Shown: positions 6,311 through 10,860 of the stretch, one piece after another
How the letters are laid out: each line of letters opens with the position of its first letter
How positions within the stretch are numbered: position 1 is the stretch's first letter
Origin: Anaerolineaceae bacterium
GTDB taxonomy: Bacteria; Chloroflexota; Anaerolineae; Anaerolineales; Anaerolineaceae
Direction of reading: 5' to 3'
NCBI GenBank assembly: GCA_027348305.1
Contig: DAIEPS010000050.1
Coordinates: 1 to 10,860, forward strand
DNA length: 10,860 bases
Position numbers and translations under genes: made by a program
Notes under the pieces: generated by a model
The model's database searches: none
What the model was told of the DNA's origin: nothing
The model's input: only the letters and a program-made list of their open reading frames with translations

Positions 6311-7593
6311 GATGGGTTCTCCTCGGGACGATAAATGCCGAGCACTCTTCTTTGCGGTGATAAATATTCCCTGGCTTTGGTGAGCAGTTTATCAGCGGTG
6401 ACCTGTTCAAGGTTTTTAACATATTCCAGGAACCATGAATAATGGCTGAACATTTCAGAGTATCCCAGCCAGAAGCCCTGGTTGGTGATGTTCTCGCTGC
6501 CATAGACGAACATGGCGCGGGCTTGCTTGACTGCCCTGTCGATCTCGGTTTGAGTGACGGTGCTGTCCAACAGGCGGGCGATCTCGTCATCCAATTTTTG
6601 CAGCACCGTTTCAGGGCTGCTGTCTGGACGCACGGTGATGGTGATGCCGTAGAGGTACGGATCCAGGGTGGCTTGCAGCGATCCGTTCACACTGACGGCC
6701 AGCTCTTTTTCTACCAGGGCGCGGTAAAGCCGGCTGGTCTTGTTGGAAATTCCTCCTCCGCCGAACATATTGAGCCCGGAAGGACCAGTGAACAGGCTGT
6801 CGAGGACCGTGAAAATGAAAAAATCTTCTTCAGAGGCCGCAGGTGCACGCCAGGTCATTTCGATGTAGGTGGTCTCACCCGGACCGGTTACTTCGATACG
6901 TTCCTCTTTTTGCAGCGCCGGTTCGCGCAGGTCGCCTGTGGGCGGCACTTGCTGCGCGGGGATGGATTCGTAACGCCGGCGTAATTTTTCAAACATTTCG
7001 TCAGATTTAAAATCCCCGGCGACGGCAACCACCGCGTTGGCAGGGTTGTAATATGAACGGTAGTGCTGGTACAGGTCATCCCTCGTGATGGCACGCAGAT
7101 CTGCGATGCTGCCGATCACCTCGTTGCGATAGGGGTGGGTCTTGAAGGCAGCCAATTGCATGGCTTCTTCAAGTTTAAACAAGGGGTCGTTTTCGCTGCC
7201 TTCACGTTCAGAAATGATCACGGTGCGTTCAGAGGCCACTTCTTCAGGTTCGAAAACGCTGTTGACCATGCGGTCCGCTTCAAGATTGATCGAAAGGTCG
7301 ATCTTATCCGCGGGCATCGTCTCAAAGAAAGTTGTCCAATCCAGGTGGGTGAATGCGTTCCACAGCCCGCCGTCGCGAGAGATCGCGCGATCAAGCACCC
7401 CTGCCGGAAAGGTGGGTGTGCCTTTAAACTGCATATGTTCAACCCAATGCGAAATGCCGGTTTTTCCGGCTGTCTCATACCGTGAACCCACCCGATACCA
7501 TACCCAGTGACTGATAATGGGGGAGGTGTGAATTTCTTTCAGCAGTATCTTTAATCCATTATTCAAGTTAAAACTTACGATTTGATCGGTCAT
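6307..7593 (-). CDS. M16 family zinc peptidase (catalytic subunit)
   Basis: 428 residues of the M16B (processing-peptidase-like) family. The inverted zinc motif HWVEH is at residues 49-53 (H49, E52, H53), and the third ligand is probably E129 in the segment VIISEREGSENDP, about 75 residues later as expected. Family features such as NLNNGLKILL at the start, GSRYETAGKTGISHWVEHMQFKGT and the C-terminal lobe are present. The frame is open to a TTG at 7606-7608, but the ATG at 7591-7593, directly after AGAGGT (7597-7602), is the better start. There is no lipoprotein or signal sequence, so it probably acts in the cytoplasm on peptides or partly unfolded proteins. It is first in the five-gene operon, and its stop overlaps the start of its degenerate partner. 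Confidence 0.93.
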   Translation of the reverse strand: MTDQIVSFNLNNGLKILLKEIHTSPIISHWVWYRVGSRYETAGKTGISHWVEHMQFKGTPTFPAGVLDRAISRDGGLWNAFTHLDWTTFFETMPADKIDLSINLEADRMVNSVFEPEEVASERTVIISEREGSENDPLFKLEEAMQLAAFKTHPYRNEVIGSIADLRAITRDDLYQHYRSYYNPANAVVAVAGDFKSDEMFEKLRRRYESIPAQQVPPTGDLREPALQKEERIEVTGPGETTYIEMTWRAPAASEEDFFIFTVLDSLFTGPSGLNMFGGGGISNKTSRLYRALVEKELAVSVNGSLQATLDPYLYGITITVRPDSSPETVLQKLDDEIARLLDSTVTQTEIDRAVKQARAMFVYGSENITNQGFWLGYSEMFSHYSWFLEYVKNLEQVTADKLLTKAREYLSPQRRVLGIYRPEENPS

Positions 7594-7626
7594 GCAACCT
7601 CTAATCAACTGTATAATTATTCTTTA

Positions 7627-7635
7627 AATATAGCA
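7627..7635 (-). promoter_or_regulatory. Possible extended -10 promoter of the M16 operon
   Basis: Minus strand TGC followed by TATATT (7627-7632) fits the extended -10 form TGnTATAAT with one mismatch, about 33 bp before the ATG at 7593. A TTGACG lies upstream but is too far away (26 bp) to serve as its -35. On the plus strand the same 112-bp gap (7594-7705) holds TATAAT at 7612-7617, facing the oxidoreductase gene, without a convincing -35. Apart from these A/T-rich boxes I see nothing else in the gap. Confidence 0.35.
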
Positions 7636-7705
7636 TAAGCCAATCACTAACGGTAGGGAACCTCGTCAAAGGGTTTACGCCACAGATTCAGAAATGGGAT
7701 AAATC

Positions 7706-9055
7706 ATGAGCAATCAAACAGATCGACACGTCGCAGTCATCGGAGCCGGTCCAGCCGGTCTTTACGCATCCCAAAAACTTGCTGCACTAGAATATGGTGT
7801 TGCAATATTCAACCGGGATATCAAGCCTGGTGGGTTGGTGGAATATGGTATCTTTTTGGACAAACACAAGATCAAGAACGGGTTTCGGGCACATTTTCAG
7901 CAGATCCTTGACCTTGAAAATATCAGTTATTTTGGAAATGTAACCGTTGGTAAGTACGGAAAGATAAGCGTTAAAGATCTATGTCACTGGGGTTTTTCAG
8001 CAGTTTTGGTGACATGTGGAGCACAGGGCACCAAGTTGATCAACCTGCCGGGTGAAACCCTTAAAGGCGTTTACCACGCCAAAGACCTCGTCTATCACTA
8101 TAATCAACTGCCTCCATACAGCGAGCGCAGTTTTGAGATCGGCAAAAAAGTGATGATCGTGGGGGGGGGCAATGTTATGACGGATATTGCCCATTACCTG
8201 CTCAAATACCGTGATGTAAAAGAGATCACTGTGATCATCCGCCGCGGACCAGATGAAGTGAAATTCGATCAAAAAGAGATGATGCCCATTATTGCCAACC
8301 TTGACCTGGATGATTTCAAAGCTGAGATGAAACGGGTTTCACCCGCCATGCTTGCCATCGGGCAGGATCCTGAAGCCGCTGAACAATGGATCCTTGCAGG
8401 GTTGGAGAAGGCAAGTCCGAAAGAATATGACGGCAGGATCATGCTGCGCTTCTTGCTCTCTCCCAAAGAAATTTTGGCCGACGCCAATGGTTCAGCTCGC
8501 GGGGTGAAATTGGAACACAACTTGCTTCAACGCAAAGAAGAGAATGTGACCGCCATGGGAACCGGTGAAATTTCCCAAATGGATGTGGATACCGTGATCT
8601 TCGCCATCGGCGACAGTGTCAATGATGACCTCGAACTGCCCATGCGCCAGAATGCGATCTTGTATGCGGCTCATCCAAGGTTCTTGATAGAAGGCATTAC
8701 CTTCGAGGTGGGCAACCCCGTGACCGGCGATCCCTTGCCTGGAATCTTTTATGCCGGGTGGTCGCGAAACCCAAGTACCGGGCTGGCTGGCATTGCCCGC
8801 CGCGACGGGGTGTTTGCAGCCACCGCCATCGGCGAATTGTTGGCTTCAAGAGAAAACAACTCTTCGATCAGCACTGCCGAACTTCACCAACGGCTGGATG
8901 CATTGCAGCTCAATTATGTGACGAATGAAAAGTTGAAACTGCTTGAAGCGGATGAAAAACTACAGGCTGAAAAACTGGGGTTGGAGGAATTCAAATATTC
9001 CACCAATGAAGAGATGCTCAAGGTGATGGCACTTGCCCAAAATGGTGGTCAATAA
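7706..9055 (+). CDS. Ferredoxin/adrenodoxin-NADP reductase-type flavoprotein (FprA-like)
   Basis: 449 residues, two-dinucleotide-binding-domain flavoprotein. The N-terminal FAD site is VAVIGAGPAGLYAS (9-22). The NADPH site is VGGGNVMTDIA (152-162) followed by IIRRGPDEVKFDQKE (177-191); the Arg pair R179-R180 is the expected 2'-phosphate clamp of adrenodoxin reductase and mycobacterial FprA, favouring NADPH over NADH. The C-terminal FAD segment is FYAGWSRNPSTGLAGIARRDG (348-368), matching the family's GW...TG.....D block. The reaction is electron exchange between NADP(H) and ferredoxin or a similar carrier. The last 60 residues are helical and charged and may be an extra tail. It also resembles the glutamate synthase small subunit, but has no N-terminal iron-sulfur segment. 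The Shine-Dalgarno is weak (GGGA, 7697-7700). No ferredoxin gene is adjacent, so the partner is unknown. Confidence 0.88.
   Translation: MSNQTDRHVAVIGAGPAGLYASQKLAALEYGVAIFNRDIKPGGLVEYGIFLDKHKIKNGFRAHFQQILDLENISYFGNVTVGKYGKISVKDLCHWGFSAVLVTCGAQGTKLINLPGETLKGVYHAKDLVYHYNQLPPYSERSFEIGKKVMIVGGGNVMTDIAHYLLKYRDVKEITVIIRRGPDEVKFDQKEMMPIIANLDLDDFKAEMKRVSPAMLAIGQDPEAAEQWILAGLEKASPKEYDGRIMLRFLLSPKEILADANGSARGVKLEHNLLQRKEENVTAMGTGEISQMDVDTVIFAIGDSVNDDLELPMRQNAILYAAHPRFLIEGITFEVGNPVTGDPLPGIFYAGWSRNPSTGLAGIARRDGVFAATAIGELLASRENNSSISTAELHQRLDALQLNYVTNEKLKLLEADEKLQAEKLGLEEFKYSTNEEMLKVMALAQNGGQ
8161..8169 (+). repeat. Run of nine G inside the NADPH-binding loop codons
   Basis: Nine consecutive G encode most of the Gly-Gly-Gly of the NADP-binding motif. 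The frame is intact as read. Such tracts are prone to length change in replication and to sequencing error. Confidence 0.9.
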
Positions 9056-9057
9056 GC

Positions 9058-9555
9058 TTATTTTTTATCTGATTGCTTGAAGGGGAACATCATTACGAAA
9101 CCAATGGCAATGATCGCCAGGCCTATTTCCATGCCGCGCGCCTGCCATACCCCAAACAGGGGAACCCCGGGCAGGGGATGTGACCCGATGCCAAAAATAT
9201 CTGCCATTCCTGAAAAGACTGCCACCACGTAACCCGTGCTGACCAGGCGCAAGCCAATGTCAGCCGAGATGCTCGGTGTTTGTCTGCGCCAAAGAGCATG
9301 GATGGCAACATAGCCACCGATGCACATGATAGCCAACCCAACCAACATGACCGCAATTTGAACGAATCCAACCACCGGGCTTCGATCCAGTAAAAACCAA
9401 CCGGGTTGTGCGCCAACCAAAAAGAAGACAAATCCTACGAAAGCGATTGACAACGAGAATCGGATTCGCTTCCGCGGTAATGGCGGTAGTGGTATTTCAA
9501 GATCTATTTCCATTTGTCGTGCAGAGGGAGTGGATCTTTCTTTTGGACTAGTCAT
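9058..9555 (-). CDS. Four-helix membrane protein of unknown function
   Basis: 165 residues. A polar, proline-rich N-terminal stretch (1-31, with LPPLPRKR) leads into four hydrophobic segments at about 33-50, 61-84, 101-122 and 141-158. Basic residues before helix 1, after helix 2 (RR) and after helix 4 suggest that both ends face the cytoplasm. The loop before helix 4 carries a Gly/Pro-rich conserved-looking motif (GIGSHPLPGVPLFGVWQARG). I cannot assign a function. The ATG at 9553-9555 is the first in frame; a GGAG about 14 bases upstream is a poor site, and an internal ATG at codon 15 has none. A TATACT box on the minus strand upstream is a possible -10. It converges on the reductase gene with two bases between stops, and is separated from rpsA by 261 bp. 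Confidence 0.82.
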   Translation of the reverse strand: MTSPKERSTPSARQMEIDLEIPLPPLPRKRIRFSLSIAFVGFVFFLVGAQPGWFLLDRSPVVGFVQIAVMLVGLAIMCIGGYVAIHALWRRQTPSISADIGLRLVSTGYVVAVFSGMADIFGIGSHPLPGVPLFGVWQARGMEIGLAIIAIGFVMMFPFKQSDKK

Positions 9556-9770
9556 TACGTCAGGATTAACTCCATTAGTTTATCAGTCGTGATGTTTAAA
9601 TCCGGATGTTGTTGAGTATATCTCATTTTCTAAAAACGCGTTTGACTCTCTGCATTAAAAGCCGCGTAAATCCCCGGCATTTTTTATCATAATCTCACCG
9701 GGAATGATTGTATCAAATTTCGTAGAAATATCTGACCTTGTATGTTCACATAAGAAAAATGCACCTGCCG
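9556..9770. other. Intergenic stretch without a recognised gene
   Basis: A/T-rich spacer between the membrane-protein gene and the rpsA terminator. It should carry the minus-strand promoter of the membrane-protein gene (a TATACT box without a clear -35). Short inverted repeats around 9661-9700 (GCCG/CGGC, CCCGG/CCGGG) are too short or widely spaced to call. No RNA gene or small coding frame with a ribosome-binding site was seen. Confidence 0.5.
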
Positions 9771-9801
9771 AAAAAAAAGCGCGCCTGCAAAGGCGCGCTT
9801 T
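9771..9801 (-). terminator. Rho-independent terminator of rpsA
   Basis: On the minus strand AAAGCGCGCC pairs perfectly with GGCGCGCTTT (plus-strand arms 9776-9785 and 9792-9801) around a six-base loop, followed by eight T (the A run at 9771-9778). It begins 15 bp after the rpsA stop. The G/C-only core of seven pairs makes it strong. Confidence 0.93.
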
Positions 9802-9816
9802 CTATGTTTTTGAAGA

Positions 9817-10860
9817 TTATTCTGCAGGTTTATCTTCGGCCTTGGGTTCTTTCTTGGCTTTTGGTTTTGCTTCTGCTTTGGTTTCTGCATTGGCTGCAGC
9901 GTCATCACCATCAGTGGTGAGGATGCCTTCAAGGCTTTCCCAGTCCATATCAGCGTACGCCATGGAATCGACACGGCGCAAGCTTAAACCGATACGGTGA
10001 TTATCGTTGTCGATCTTGATGATGCGCAACGTGCAGGAATCGCCTTCTTTCAAGACTTCCTTCGGATGCTCGATCCGTTTTTCGCTGATCTCAGAGATGT
10101 GGATCAGCCCTTCAATATCATCTGAGAGACGGGCAAATGCACCAAACTTGGTCAGGCGGGTGATGGTACCTTCCACAAGTTGGCCAACCTGGAATTCAGC
10201 AGCTTTTTGATCCCATGGATCTGAAAGCAGTTGGCGGATGGAGAGGCCGATGCGTTTCTTTTCGCGGTCGATGCTGATGACCTTGACTTTGACTTCTTGT
10301 CCGACTTTGAGAACTTCGTTGGGATGAGTGATGCGGTCCCATGAAATCTCTGAAAGATGGACCAAACCATCGGCGCCGTTGACGTTGACGAACACGCCAA
10401 ACTCAGCCAGACTGGTCACACGGCCGGTCACGACCTGGCCTTCTTTGAGTTCATCGATCACACGTTCTTTAAGAGAATCGCGGGTTTCGCTGCTGGCCTG
10501 GCGCTCAGAGAGGATCAGGCGGCGGCGTTCGCGGTCAACTTCGATCACGCAAACATCAATTTCCTGGCCGATCATGCGGCTCCAGCGCTGCTCGGGGGTA
10601 TCCCCGGTCATGCCGGCGCGGCGAGTAAAGCTGATCTGAGAGGCAGGAACAAATCCGCGCAGGCCGCCAACGGGCACGATCAAACCGCCCTTGTTGTAGC
10701 CGATCACGGAACTGTGATAGGAATCCTTCTTGGAGACCATGGTTTCGACGATCTGCCAGCCTTCTTCTTCGCGCGCACGCATATAGGAAAGCACCAGGTT
10801 GCCGTTTGAGTCTTCAGGATTCACCACGAATACAGGAATTTCCTGACCCAGTTTAAGGTT
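9817..10860 (-). CDS. rpsA: Ribosomal protein S1 (C-terminal 347 residues; start lies beyond the window)
   Basis: S1 holds mRNA on the 30S subunit through repeated OB-fold S1 domains. The frame runs open through the right edge, so the 5' end is missing; an internal GTG (10825-10827) is not the start. Visible: the last strands of one S1 domain (NLKLGQEIPVF through NLVLSYMRAR), a divergent second domain (about visible residues 45-121, with GLRGFVPASQISF), and two classic domains at about 139-210 (GRVTSLAEFGVFVNV, GLVHLSEISWDRITHPNEV) and 224-296 (GTITRLTKFGAFARL, GLIHISEISEKRIEHPKEV). It ends in a low-complexity Ala/Lys/Glu/Pro tail (about 312-347). Four domains is the compact architecture of many non-proteobacterial S1 proteins, as against six in Escherichia coli. 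A strong terminator follows, so it ends its transcription unit. Confidence 0.93.
   Translation of the reverse strand, partial: NLKLGQEIPVFVVNPEDSNGNLVLSYMRAREEEGWQIVETMVSKKDSYHSSVIGYNKGGLIVPVGGLRGFVPASQISFTRRAGMTGDTPEQRWSRMIGQEIDVCVIEVDRERRRLILSERQASSETRDSLKERVIDELKEGQVVTGRVTSLAEFGVFVNVNGADGLVHLSEISWDRITHPNEVLKVGQEVKVKVISIDREKKRIGLSIRQLLSDPWDQKAAEFQVGQLVEGTITRLTKFGAFARLSDDIEGLIHISEISEKRIEHPKEVLKEGDSCTLRIIKIDNDNHRIGLSLRRVDSMAYADMDWESLEGILTTDGDDAAANAETKAEAKPKAKKEPKAEDKPAE

Noticed and set aside
6442..6984. Plus-strand open frame of 180 codons opposite the M16 catalytic gene
   Set aside because: The minus strand carries a clear M16 peptidase with all motifs. The plus frame has no family resemblance and no ribosome-binding site, so it is an antisense shadow.
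7063..7485. Plus-strand open frame of 140 codons inside the M16 gene
   Set aside because: Antisense to the zinc-site region of a well-supported gene; no ribosome-binding site or recognisable motif.
7594..7608. TTG start extending the catalytic M16 protein by five codons
   Set aside because: The AGAGGT ribosome-binding site lies between this TTG and the ATG at 7593, so the ATG is preferred.
9661..9700. Short inverted repeats (GCCG/CGGC, CCCGG/CCGGG) before a T-run, considered as a second terminator
   Set aside because: Stems of four or five pairs with long loops are too weak, and a strong rpsA terminator already exists at 9771-9801.
9687..9974. Minus-strand frame overlapping the rpsA 3' end and terminator
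   Set aside because: Reads the repetitive Ala/Lys/Pro tail of S1 in another frame and runs through the terminator hairpin.
10070..10420. Internal direct repeats in rpsA, considered as a mobile or repeat element
   Set aside because: They are the two homologous S1 domains (HLSEIS and HISEIS blocks), ordinary domain duplication.
10357..10809. Plus-strand open frame of 150 codons opposite rpsA
   Set aside because: Lies wholly across the S1 domains; its His/Ala/Asp-rich composition is that of an antisense shadow of a Gly/Val/Arg-rich gene.

Overview
The window reads as a stretch of bacterial chromosome from a member of the Chloroflexota, most likely Anaerolineae. This is inferred from protein style and gene content (a four-domain S1 protein, a class II fructose-bisphosphatase, an active/inactive M16 peptidase pair, and small orphan and membrane proteins of a kind I associate with that group). 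No rRNA or other marker is present to prove it. Base composition and gene density are even throughout. I see no tRNA, rRNA, CRISPR array, insertion sequence, phage gene or attachment site, so this is largely a housekeeping region.

Layout: positions 1-2527 hold a minus-strand run transcribed in the order frr (ribosome recycling), uppS (undecaprenyl diphosphate synthesis), cdsA (CDP-diacylglycerol synthesis) and glpX (class II fructose-1,6-bisphosphatase, cut by the left edge). A 212-bp divergent spacer follows. It holds a perfect consensus sigma-70-type promoter (TTGACA, 17 bp, TATAAT) overlaid with GAAC/GTTC half-sites. The promoter drives a plus-strand 83-residue protein of unknown function (2740-2991), which ends at a strong rho-independent terminator. 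Positions 3025-7593 hold a five-gene minus-strand operon, in transcription order: catalytic M16 zinc peptidase, its degenerate M16 partner, acpS (holo-ACP synthase), a metallophosphoesterase, and a protein with a ParB/Srx-like DGHHR motif. The first three junctions are ATGA stop/start overlaps. Diverging from it at 7706-9055 is an adrenodoxin-reductase/FprA-type ferredoxin-NADP reductase. It meets a minus-strand four-helix membrane protein (9058-9555) end to end, with only two bases between the stop codons. The right edge (9817-10860) is the 3' part of rpsA (ribosomal protein S1) with its own terminator.

How the genes fit together: frr, uppS and cdsA serve translation and envelope lipid synthesis. 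acpS activates acyl carrier protein for fatty acid synthesis. The M16 pair is probably a heteromeric peptidase. The metallophosphoesterase and ParB/Srx-like gene form a tight, uncharacterised pair. The most interesting sites are the promoter/operator at 2648-2687 with its orphan small protein, and the metallophosphoesterase/ParB-like pair. I found no unmistakable new large system.
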